DNA of 11,735 nucleotides from an uncultured Eubacteriales bacterium (GTDB lineage Bacteria; Bacillota; Clostridia; Oscillospirales; CAG-272). Shown here one piece after another: positions 1-6,509 of this stretch. The notes below the pieces were generated by a model, which was not told the origin of the DNA, searched no databases, and saw only the letters and a list, made by a program, of their open reading frames with translations. Every line of letters begins with the position of its first letter. Within the stretch, counting starts at the first letter, position 1. The stretch covers positions 1-11,735 of the forward strand of contig ONVJ01000083.1 in NCBI GenBank assembly GCA_900321265.1, read 5' to 3'. A program made the translations under genes and the position numbers.

Positions 1-500
1 ATGACGAAGTCGCGGGTGACTCCGTATTTCACCGCCCTCATCCCGCCGGCGTTGGTGCTTATGTTGCCGCCGATCGTCGCAGATTTTTCGCCGGGATCGG
101 GGGGATAGAGGAAGCCGTGCGACTCGGCGAAGGCAGCGAGGTCCATGAGCAGGACTCCCGGCTCGACGGTCACCGTGAGGTTTTCCTCATCGAGCTCGAG
201 TATCCGGTTCATGCCGACTGTCTCGATCATGATCCCGCCCTCGAGCGCCACCGAGGCTCCGACGAGTCCCGTCCCGCTGCCTCTTACGACCACCGGGATC
301 AGCTTTTCGTTCGCGTATCTCATCACCGCCGAGATCTCTTCGGCCGATCTGACCCGCACAAGTACGTCGGGACGCGCGCTGATGCCGCCCAGCTCGTCGT
401 GACTGTATTCCTCGGCGATCTCATCCCCGGTCAGAACCCGGTCGGGGGCTGTCGCGGTCTTCAGATATTCTATGTCCGCGGGAGCTGTTTTACAGAACAT
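1..500 (-). CDS. glcD: GlcD/LctD-type FAD-linked 2-hydroxyacid dehydrogenase, partial (3' end beyond window)
   Basis: N-terminal 166 residues of a flavoprotein that oxidises a 2-hydroxyacid such as lactate or glycolate; the rest lies left of base 1. Visible is the PCMH-type FAD-binding domain: the VVRGSGTGLVGAS pyrophosphate-binding loop at residues 71-83, the VEPGV strand at 112-116, and the second FAD motif PPDPGEKSATIGGN with STNAGG at about 133-153. The ATG at 500 has AGGAGG six bases upstream and overlaps the end of the EtfA gene by 11 bases, so the two are translationally coupled. The neighbouring ETF genes suggest that electrons pass to ETF rather than to quinone, as in the lactate dehydrogenase/ETF complex of Acetobacterium woodii (LctD). 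The substrate cannot be read from this fragment: D-lactate, glycolate and 2-hydroxyglutarate enzymes share these motifs. Family assignment is firm; the lactate role is inferred from gene order. Confidence 0.9.
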   Translation of the reverse strand, partial: MFCKTAPADIEYLKTATAPDRVLTGDEIAEEYSHDELGGISARPDVLVRVRSAEEISAVMRYANEKLIPVVVRGSGTGLVGASVALEGGIMIETVGMNRILELDEENLTVTVEPGVLLMDLAAFAESHGFLYPPDPGEKSATIGGNISTNAGGMRAVKYGVTRDFV

Positions 501-1680
501 GGCCTGCCTCCTCTGCCTTTTTCAGAAGCGCGGGGACGACTTCGTAGAGATCCCCGACGATCCCGTGGTGCGCGATCGAGAAGATCGGGGCGTCAGGGTC
601 GCTGTTGACCGCGATTATCCGGTCGGCGCCGCGCATTCCGGCGGCGAACTGGACCGATCCGGATATCCCGAGCGTGATGATGAGCTTCGGCTTGACCGTC
701 CTGCCCGACAGACCGATCTGCTTCTTCGCGTCGAGCCATCCCGCCTCGACGAGGGGTCTCGTGCAGGCGAGCCGGGCGTGCAGAAGAGAGCAGAGCTTTT
801 CCGCGAGAGCCAGATCTTCCTTCGATCTCAGTCCCCGTCCGACTGCGACTATCGTCTCTGCGTCGGAGATGTCGGTCTCCTCCGGCTTTTTCAGGATCTT
901 TATGATCTCTGTCCGTCCCGCCTTCATCTCCTCCGGCACCGGCATCCTGACGGTCTCGCCGTGAGGTTCGCCCCTTTCGGGAGAGGAGAAGATCTTGTAT
1001 CTCACCGTGCAGAACTGAGGTCTCGTGTTAGGGGTGACGATCTGAGCCATGATGTTCCCGCCGAAAGCCGGGCGGATCTGGACGAGATCGGTGTTTTCCT
1101 TCATTTCAAGCATCGTGCAGTCGGCGGTGAGGCCGGCTCTCACTCTGGCGGCGACCTTAGGCGCCAGCGAACGACCGAGAGAGGTCGCCCCGACGAGTAT
1201 AGACGAAGGCTTTGCCTTTTCGATGAAATCGGCAAATGCGGCGGCGTATGGCGAGATCAGAAAGTCGCGGAAGGCCGGATCGTCGTAGAGATATACCTTG
1301 TCTATGCCGTATTCAAGCAGCTCCTCCGCCGCGTTCCCGACACCGTCACCGATCAGCAGGGCGAGCACCGGATGCCCGGTGACGCGGGCAAGCTCCCTCG
1401 CCTTTCCGGCGAGCTCGAGGGAGACCGGATGGATCCTGCCGCCGCGCTGCTCGGCGAATACCGCGATGCCGGTCCAGGCGGATTTGTCGCAGCCGCGGCG
1501 CTCCTCCTCAAAGGTCACCGCCCCCGATGGGCCTTTTTTTACGCAGAGCCTGCACATCCGGCAGCCCGCCCCTATCGAGAGCTTTCCGCCTTCGTATCCT
1601 ATCGCCGAAAAAGGACAGAGCGCCATAAGCTTTTCGGCCGCGGCGCGGTCGATCTTTTCATTGTGTATCACAAGTCCCAT
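490..1680 (-). CDS. etfA: Electron transfer flavoprotein alpha subunit with N-terminal ferredoxin-like domain (LctC-like)
   Basis: The FAD-carrying ETF subunit, here 396 residues against about 320-340 for a plain EtfA. The extra length is an N-terminal ferredoxin-like domain. It keeps Cys22, Cys40, Cys43 and Cys46, one complete [4Fe-4S] ligand set in the crossed arrangement of two-cluster ferredoxins. The other set is gone, including Gly50 in the GP that replaces the usual CP. The ETF N-domain follows (TGIAVFAEQR at 70-79), then the C-terminal FAD domain with TRPLVEAGW, QIGLSG, ITLGISGSVQF (335-345) and DAPIFSIAHHGIVGD (363-377). The ATG at 1680 is chosen because GAGG sits six bases upstream and the protein then begins MGLVI, as relatives do. 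A GTG at 1692, overlapping the etfB stop as GTGA, is an alternative adding four residues. ETFs with such a domain occur in bifurcating lactate dehydrogenase complexes; the same role here is inferred. Confidence 0.93.
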   Translation of the reverse strand: MGLVIHNEKIDRAAAEKLMALCPFSAIGYEGGKLSIGAGCRMCRLCVKKGPSGAVTFEEERRGCDKSAWTGIAVFAEQRGGRIHPVSLELAGKARELARVTGHPVLALLIGDGVGNAAEELLEYGIDKVYLYDDPAFRDFLISPYAAAFADFIEKAKPSSILVGATSLGRSLAPKVAARVRAGLTADCTMLEMKENTDLVQIRPAFGGNIMAQIVTPNTRPQFCTVRYKIFSSPERGEPHGETVRMPVPEEMKAGRTEIIKILKKPEETDISDAETIVAVGRGLRSKEDLALAEKLCSLLHARLACTRPLVEAGWLDAKKQIGLSGRTVKPKLIITLGISGSVQFAAGMRGADRIIAVNSDPDAPIFSIAHHGIVGDLYEVVPALLKKAEEAGHVL

Positions 1681-1688
1681 GGCGCGCC

Positions 1689-2471
1689 TCACAGATATCT
1701 GCCCTCTGACAGGATCGAGAAGAGCCTGCCGGCCGGGTCGTCGCCGTCGTAGAATTCCCGCTCTCCGCGGGTCTCGGGAGGAAAGATGCGCTCGACCTGA
1801 GTCGGCGATCCCTTGAGACCGCAGCGCGACGGGTCGATGCCGCCCAGATCCGCCGCGGTATATGCCGTAACGGCGTCTGAGGACGTTTCGAAGCGGCGCC
1901 TGAAGGAGGGAAGTCTCGGAGTGAAGATGTCTTTGGCGACGGTTATCAGGCAGGGAAGCTTCATCTTCTGCGTCTGGACCGCGCTGTCGAGATCGAGAGT
2001 GACGGTTATGCTGTCCTCGCCGACTTCGTCGATCGACACGACTCCGGCCGCGTGCTCGATTCCGAGCTGCTCCGCAAGCTCGGGCCCGACCTGGGCGGTG
2101 TCGCCGTCGGTGGTCTGTTTGCCGCAGACGATGAGGTCGAAGTCACCGATCTTTTCGACTCCGCATTTGAGGACGTAGCTCGTCGCCTGTACGTCGGCGC
2201 CGGCGAAGAGCCGGTCGGTCAGCAGAACGCCGCGGTCGGCGCCCATGTATACCGCCTCGAGCAGCGATCCCGCCGCCTGGCCGGGGCCCATCGAGAGGGC
2301 GGTGATACTGCCGCCGGCCTTCTCCCTGATCCGGAAGGCGGCTTCGAGGGCGAAGAGATCGTAGGGGTTCAGCTTGACGCTGGTCCCGTCGCGCTTAAGC
2401 ACGCCGGTCACCGGATCGACTTCGACGTTAGAAGTGCCCGGCACCTGTTTTACGCATACGATGATGTTCAA
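1689..2471 (-). CDS. etfB: Electron transfer flavoprotein beta subunit (LctB-like)
   Basis: The small ETF subunit; with EtfA it forms the heterodimer that shuttles electrons between a dehydrogenase and NAD or ferredoxin. Seen: IIVCVKQVPGTSNVEVDP at the N-terminus, the LNPYD motif at 34-38, DRLFAGADVQATSYVL (86-101), the nucleotide-binding CGKQTTDGDTAQVGPELAEQL (116-136) and the GLKGSPTQVERIFPP tail (218-232). The start is TTG at 2471: AGGAGA lies seven bases upstream and gives 260 residues, the normal length. Reading further upstream adds 30 residues unlike the family. The DRxFxGAD-x-x-ATS stretch is, from memory, typical of ETFs in the bifurcating group, where the beta subunit carries the NADH-oxidising bifurcating FAD. 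First gene of the etfB-etfA-glcD set, 8 bases before etfA. The 114 bases upstream hold a terminator-like stem but no convincing promoter. Confidence 0.93.
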   Translation of the reverse strand: MNIIVCVKQVPGTSNVEVDPVTGVLKRDGTSVKLNPYDLFALEAAFRIREKAGGSITALSMGPGQAAGSLLEAVYMGADRGVLLTDRLFAGADVQATSYVLKCGVEKIGDFDLIVCGKQTTDGDTAQVGPELAEQLGIEHAAGVVSIDEVGEDSITVTLDLDSAVQTQKMKLPCLITVAKDIFTPRLPSFRRRFETSSDAVTAYTAADLGGIDPSRCGLKGSPTQVERIFPPETRGEREFYDGDDPAGRLFSILSEGRYL

Positions 2472-2535
2472 CTTGTCGTCTCCTGAAGAAAATTTAACTG
2501 AAACAGACGGTGCGGCAATAAAGAGAGGCAGGTAG

Positions 2536-2558
2536 AAAAAAACGCGTCGCGGTTTTTT
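2536..2558 (-). terminator. Possible intrinsic terminator after the macro-domain gene
   Basis: On the minus strand a run of A, a short GC core (CCGCGACGCG) and a run of seven T form a near-symmetric stem: six A-T pairs, one mismatch and three to four G-C pairs closing a tiny loop. It lies 28 bases past the macro-domain stop codon and 65 bases before the etfB start. The A and T flanks could work in both directions. The GC stem is short, so it may be weak or leaky. Confidence 0.45.
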
Positions 2559-2585
2559 CAACGAGCCGCTGTCCGCGACTGATCC

Positions 2586-3791
2586 TCAGGCTCCCAGAAG
2601 AGCCTGATCGAAGGCGAAGAGCGCCTCGTTGATCTCGTGAATGTTGTAGTTTCCTCTGGATATGAAATACATGACTATTATGTCGGATCTGCTGCTTTCC
2701 GAGAGGGCGAAGCCCGCCTTCATAAGCAGCTCCCCGGTCTCCTCCGGCGAAAGCTCGAGCGCGACCGCGAAGGCGATCGCTGTCTGCCTGCTCGGACGGT
2801 ATAGGCGGTCGCCGCGGATCTTCGAGAAGAGCTTGCGGTCGATGTTCGCCTTCTTGTAGCACTCGACGTCGGTCATGCCCTTTTCGTCGATCTTGCGCAG
2901 CAGCATCTCGGAAAAAGTCTCGCCGATACGCGACAGCGCCTCCTCCAGAGAACCTTTCGCCGCGCCGTTGCAAAAGGCACCGTTTGCCGCCTCGCCGGCG
3001 TACGCGGCGGCAGTCGCACCGCGACGTGGAGTTTTGCCGATCGCCGGGACAGGCTCGGCGGCAGGGGAGGGAAAAGCGTCATATAACGGCTCGGTGTGTT
3101 CGCAGTCTTCCCGGGCGGCTGTTTCCGCCTGTTTATTCCTGGCGGCACCGCGCAGACCGCGTCTTTCTTTTTTCACAGTTACAGCTCTTTTTGCCCGTCC
3201 TGCCGCAGGCAGGTCGGGGAGCGGCTGTGCCGCGGACCGGAGCTCGCGCAAGGGCCGCGCGCAGGCGGAATCATTGCTGTTGATAACAGCCGCTATGCTG
3301 TCAAAGAGCTCGCTTCCGATGTCGAAGGAGGCCCTGTCATAGATCACGAGAATGACGAGCATCTCGTTTTCGCACAGGAAGGAGGATATCTCTTCGACGG
3401 CGATCCTCAGCGCCTGATCCTTCGGATATCGGTAGACTCCGGCGGATATGAGCGGAAAGGCCACACTTTCAAAGCCATGCTCCTTCGCGATCGCCAGCGC
3501 GCTGCGGTAGCAGGAGCGCAGCAGCGCCTCCTCGCCGAAGCCGCCGCCCTGCCATACCGGCCCGGCGGTATGTATGACGTATTTTGCCGGAAGGTTGTAT
3601 CCGCCCGTCAGCCTCGCTTCGCCGGTCGGGCAGCCGTCGAGCTTTCTGCATTCTTCGTAAAGTCCGGGACCCGCCGCGCGGTGAATTGCGCCGTCGACGC
3701 CGCCCCCCGGACGGAGAGCGGCGTTGGCGGCGTTAACTATCGCGTCGCAGGCGACGCATGTTATATCGTTTCTGATGATCTTAAAAGGCAT
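2586..3791 (-). CDS. Macro-domain (ADP-ribose-binding/hydrolysing) protein with C-terminal HTH-like region
   Basis: A 401-residue three-part protein. Residues 1-170 are a macro domain of the O-acetyl-ADP-ribose deacetylase (YmdB/MacroD) type: IVNAANAAL (18-26), GGGVDGAIHRAAG (29-41), CPTGEARLTGGYNLP (54-68), YVIHTAGP (71-78) and FPLISAGVYRYP (112-123), the ADP-ribose loop. Residues 175-280 are a low-complexity, Ala/Arg-rich linker. Residues 282-401 are helical: SKIRGDRLYRPSRQTAIAFA looks like the recognition part of an XRE-type helix-turn-helix, followed by ELSPEETGELLMKAGF and a tail ending INEALFAFDQALLGA. From memory, this C-terminal block is attached to macro domains in many Firmicutes. 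Expected activity is removal of ADP-ribose or binding of its derivatives; the partner is unknown. The ATG has AAGGGA upstream. It follows the ANTAR gene by 99 bases with no terminator, so read-through is possible. The link to nitrogen or lactate metabolism may be incidental. Confidence 0.9.
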   Translation of the reverse strand: MPFKIIRNDITCVACDAIVNAANAALRPGGGVDGAIHRAAGPGLYEECRKLDGCPTGEARLTGGYNLPAKYVIHTAGPVWQGGGFGEEALLRSCYRSALAIAKEHGFESVAFPLISAGVYRYPKDQALRIAVEEISSFLCENEMLVILVIYDRASFDIGSELFDSIAAVINSNDSACARPLRELRSAAQPLPDLPAAGRAKRAVTVKKERRGLRGAARNKQAETAAREDCEHTEPLYDAFPSPAAEPVPAIGKTPRRGATAAAYAGEAANGAFCNGAAKGSLEEALSRIGETFSEMLLRKIDEKGMTDVECYKKANIDRKLFSKIRGDRLYRPSRQTAIAFAVALELSPEETGELLMKAGFALSESSRSDIIVMYFISRGNYNIHEINEALFAFDQALLGA

Positions 3792-3890
3792 GAGTTATCC
3801 CTTTTTGTCTTTTTTCTTTTTCCGGATGATCAGGCAGGGAGGGCAGTCCCGCCGCCGGAACAGCTTTCTTTGGCGTAACGTGCCGCTTTT

Positions 3891-4472
3891 CTACCCGTAG
3901 GTCTTTATGATCTCTTCGGAGATCACGCGCTTGGAAACGCAACGGTCCATCGCCTGTTTTTCAATATACCTGTGCGCGTCGGCCTCCGTCATCTTCAGTT
4001 CGCTTATCAGGAGAAGCTTGGCGCGGTTTGAGAGCCTGATCTCGTTCATTTTTTCTTCGATCGACAGCGTCTTCTTTTCGCTCCGGCGCAGGCGCTCCCT
4101 CGCGCTGATCAGCCAGCCCGAGACCGTCCTTAAGACAGACATCGGCACAGGCTTCTGAACGACGAAGACGCCGTGCTCGGCCAGCAGGTCGTATACGTTG
4201 GCGTACTGCTCCGCCCTTGCGAGGTAGAGCAGCACCGATCCGGACGTGTCGACAGTATCGACGGCGAACCGCAGGCTGTCGTCGGGGAGCGGCGGATTGA
4301 CCACAACGATATCGAAATCTCGTTCGGATATCGCCCTCTTTGCCGCGCTTACGTTTGAGACCGTGTTAACCGGCGAGAAGACGGCAAGGGGAAAGACTTC
4401 CGAGAGCGCCTCTGTGATCCTGTCCGACGCGGAAACTATGAGAATACTGTAGGTGCGTTCTTTGAGGCTCAA
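3891..4472 (-). CDS. ANTAR-domain antitermination regulator with degenerate receiver domain
   Basis: A 193-residue protein with a response-regulator receiver fold (about 8-125) and an ANTAR RNA-binding output domain (about 137-193). The ANTAR part shows NRAKLLLISELKMTEADAH (149-167), then YIEKQAMDRCVSKRVISEEII. In the receiver the phosphorylated Asp is replaced by Asn59 (DIVVVNPPLPD). The acidic pair after strand 1 is Ser-Ala (ILIVSAS), and the conserved Thr/Ser of strand 4 is Leu; the conserved Lys remains (VQKPV, Lys107). It probably cannot be phosphorylated in the usual way. The start is TTG at 4472 with AGGAGG seven bases upstream; there is no in-frame ATG before the receiver domain. It sits 39 bases after glnA, as in clostridial glnA-nitR pairs, and is probably the distal gene of the glutamate synthase operon. 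ANTAR proteins bind hairpin pairs in nascent RNA to prevent termination; the leader at 10849-10914 is the obvious candidate target. Confidence 0.9.
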   Translation of the reverse strand: MSLKERTYSILIVSASDRITEALSEVFPLAVFSPVNTVSNVSAAKRAISERDFDIVVVNPPLPDDSLRFAVDTVDTSGSVLLYLARAEQYANVYDLLAEHGVFVVQKPVPMSVLRTVSGWLISARERLRRSEKKTLSIEEKMNEIRLSNRAKLLLISELKMTEADAHRYIEKQAMDRCVSKRVISEEIIKTYG

Positions 4473-4511
4473 TCTCTCCCCTCCTTCCGCAGTATTTGTC
4501 AGTTTACGTGG

Positions 4512-5720
4512 TCACGCCAGGTAGATCTCTCTGATCTCAGCCGGCAGGCTTTCGACGATGAAGGGATCTGAGGCGGCTGCTGCCCTGGCGGATATCAGGT
4601 CGCCCGGCAGCTCCGCGAGTTTGGACAGGACCTCCGGATCGGCCCTGAAAAGATTTATGTCAACCGGAGAGGGCAGCTTCAGCCCGTTCCTGATCCCGTA
4701 CAGGCCCGCTCTGATTATGAGCGCGAAGGCTATGTAGGGGTTCGCCGACGGATCGGGGGAGCGGAGCTCGGCGCGTTTGTATTCTCCCGAGGCGGCCGGG
4801 ACGCGGATGAGCTGCGAGCGGTTTTCGGCCGACCAGGATACGAATTTCGGCGCCTTCATCTTTCCCAGCCTGAAGTAGGATGCGGGGGTGGGATTGAGGA
4901 AAAGCGTCATCGGGACGGTCTTCTCCAGAATGCCGGCTATTACCTGATCGAGGATCTTCGAAGAGGCGTCAGGCTTTACCGAGATATTGATGTGGAATCC
5001 GTTCCCCGGCCGGCTTTCAAGCGGCTTCGGCGAAAAATCCGCACAGAGGCCGTTCCGCCGGGCGACCGTTCTGACCACCGTCTGGAAGGTCATGACGTTG
5101 TCGGCCGCGGCGAGAGCCCCGGTGTAGCGGAAATCGATCTCGTTCTGCCCGGGACCTTCCTCGTGGTGCGAGCTTTCGGGCCTGATGCCCATCTGCTCCA
5201 GCGTGAGACAGATCTCGCGGCGGACGTTCTCGCCTCTGTCTTCGGGGGCGATGTCCATATAACCGGCGGTGTCGTAGGGAACTGTCGTCGGGTTGTTCTT
5301 TTCGTCGAGCTCGAAGAGATAGAATTCCTGCTCGGCGCCGAAAAAGAAGCTGAACCCTGCCTTCGCGGCGTCTGCCTCGGCCTGTCTGAGCAGACTTCTG
5401 GTGTCGCACTCGAAGGGACGTCCGTCGGGATAGGTGACCGAGCAGAACATCCTGACCACCTTGCCGTGCTCGGGTCTCCAGGGCAGCCATGTCAGCGTCC
5501 CGGGATCGGGATGGAGGAGGAGATCCGAGTGGGCCTCGTCGCCGAATCCGGCTATCGCCGACGCGTCGAAGGCGATGCCGTAATCGAAGGCGCGCGGGAG
5601 CTCGTCGGGCATTATTGAGATGTTCTTCTGCTTTCCGTAGACGTCGCAGAAGGCGAGGCGGATGAATTTCACGTCCTCCTCGGCCACATACTGTATTACT
5701 TCTTCTTTTGCGTACTTCAT
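4512..5720 (-). CDS. glnA: Glutamine synthetase, type I (short clostridial form)
   Basis: ATP-dependent amidation of glutamate to glutamine, cytoplasmic, normally a dodecamer. Motifs: FFFGAEQEFYLFE (125-137, metal ligands), HHEEGPGQNEIDF (185-197), NGFHINIS (240-247, ATP/metal His), ENRSQLIRVP (299-308) and RAELRSPDPSANPYIA (316-331). At 402 residues it is shorter than the usual 440-470 of GSI. The adenylylation tyrosine is replaced by Phe358 in the NLF that corresponds to NLYDLP, so adenylylation control is unlikely. The ATG at 5720 is chosen because CGGAG lies six bases upstream and the protein then starts MKYAKEEVIQYV, matching the family; an upstream in-frame TTG at 5759 would add 13 unlike residues. 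It follows the GXGXG gene by 67 bases and precedes the ANTAR gene by 39. It supplies glutamine to the split glutamate synthase encoded upstream, completing the GS/GOGAT cycle. Confidence 0.96.
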   Translation of the reverse strand: MKYAKEEVIQYVAEEDVKFIRLAFCDVYGKQKNISIMPDELPRAFDYGIAFDASAIAGFGDEAHSDLLLHPDPGTLTWLPWRPEHGKVVRMFCSVTYPDGRPFECDTRSLLRQAEADAAKAGFSFFFGAEQEFYLFELDEKNNPTTVPYDTAGYMDIAPEDRGENVRREICLTLEQMGIRPESSHHEEGPGQNEIDFRYTGALAAADNVMTFQTVVRTVARRNGLCADFSPKPLESRPGNGFHINISVKPDASSKILDQVIAGILEKTVPMTLFLNPTPASYFRLGKMKAPKFVSWSAENRSQLIRVPAASGEYKRAELRSPDPSANPYIAFALIIRAGLYGIRNGLKLPSPVDINLFRADPEVLSKLAELPGDLISARAAAASDPFIVESLPAEIREIYLA

Positions 5721-5787
5721 ATAATACTCCGTTCCTGACCTGTTTGCCGGGTAGCTCAAGAGAAATGATTATGGATCGACGAAAGCA

Positions 5788-6507
5788 TCAGTTCGGCGCG
5801 TAGAGCTGCTTGTAGGGATTCGAGCTGGCCGGAGAGACGACGGTGAATGGGGAATCGAGCAGATCGGCCTTACCGTATCCGAAGAGCCGGCAGAATTCTT
5901 CAAGATCCTTCCCGATCTGTGCGATCTCATCGGCATCAGCCCGGTGCGCGTTCACGTTTGCGGGAAAACTGATGCCCGAACAGTCTGATCTGAGGATCAC
6001 TTTTCCGCCGTGCATTCCGGTGCATGGAAAATCACCGACGATCGGACGGTCTCCGCACCCGAGTCCGAGCACGGCAATAAGGCCTCCCGCCTGGTACTCA
6101 CCGAGAAAGCTGCCGGCGCAGCCGCCGATGATCATCACGGGAAATCTGTCCCCGTATGCCTTCATATGTATGCCCGCGCGGTATCCTGCGTCTCCCCTGA
6201 CGAAGATCTCGCCGCCGCGCATGGCGTATCCCGCGGCATCGCCGATCGAGCCCCTCACGGTGATCCGTCCGCCGTTCATGGTGTCTCCTACTGCGTCCTG
6301 GGCGTTTCCTTCGACGGTTATCACGGCGCCGTTGAGATAGGCGCCGAGGGCGTTGCCCGGCACACCTTCTATTCTCACCGACACCCCCGACATTCCGGCA
6401 CAGATGAACCGCTGTCCGAGGCACCCGGTGAGCGTAACGCTGTCGCCTGCTTTCCTTACTGCGCTGTTGATCTCGCGGAATCCGAGGCCGCTTGCATCTA
6501 CTGTCAT
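5788..6507 (-). CDS. Glutamate synthase GXGXG domain protein (GltB C-terminal domain as a separate subunit)
   Basis: A 239-residue stand-alone version of the beta-helix domain that ends the large subunit of ordinary glutamate synthase. It is built of repeated turns of the form NGG-x-I-T-V-x-G followed by G-x-x-x-G: GVPGNALGAYLNGAVITVEG (48-67), GDTMNGGRITVRG (74-86), GYAMRGGEIFVRG (93-105) and GLIAVLGLGCGDRPIVGDF (142-160). In the complete enzyme this domain has a structural role, holding the amidotransferase and FMN domains together around the ammonia tunnel; the same is expected here between separate proteins. The ATG at 6507 lies two bases after the stop of the FAD oxidoreductase gene; GGAGG about 12 bases upstream lies inside that gene's last codons. 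The C-terminal quarter (about 185-239) is outside the repeats and may contact partners. Confidence 0.92.
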   Translation of the reverse strand: MTVDASGLGFREINSAVRKAGDSVTLTGCLGQRFICAGMSGVSVRIEGVPGNALGAYLNGAVITVEGNAQDAVGDTMNGGRITVRGSIGDAAGYAMRGGEIFVRGDAGYRAGIHMKAYGDRFPVMIIGGCAGSFLGEYQAGGLIAVLGLGCGDRPIVGDFPCTGMHGGKVILRSDCSGISFPANVNAHRADADEIAQIGKDLEEFCRLFGYGKADLLDSPFTVVSPASSNPYKQLYAPN

Positions 6508-6509
6508 TA

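Noticed and set aside
472..1752. Long plus-strand open frame (426 codons) opposite etfA
   Set aside because: It is an antisense shadow of a high-GC gene: Arg/Asp/Gly-rich, no domain, no ribosome binding site, and the opposite strand encodes a clear ETF alpha subunit.
2472..2561. 30-residue N-terminal extension of EtfB that resembles a signal peptide
   Set aside because: TTG at 2471 has a well-spaced AGGAGA and gives the family N-terminus. The extension would run through the terminator-like stem, and ETF is cytoplasmic.
3792..3890. Possible terminator or promoter between the ANTAR and macro genes
   Set aside because: Some GC-rich stretches and an A-rich tract (minus strand), but no stem followed by T residues in that direction and no consensus promoter.
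5721..5787. Possible promoter or second ANTAR hairpin in the gap before glnA
   Set aside because: No -10/-35 pair near consensus and no stem closing an A-x-x-G hexaloop could be found in the 67 bases.
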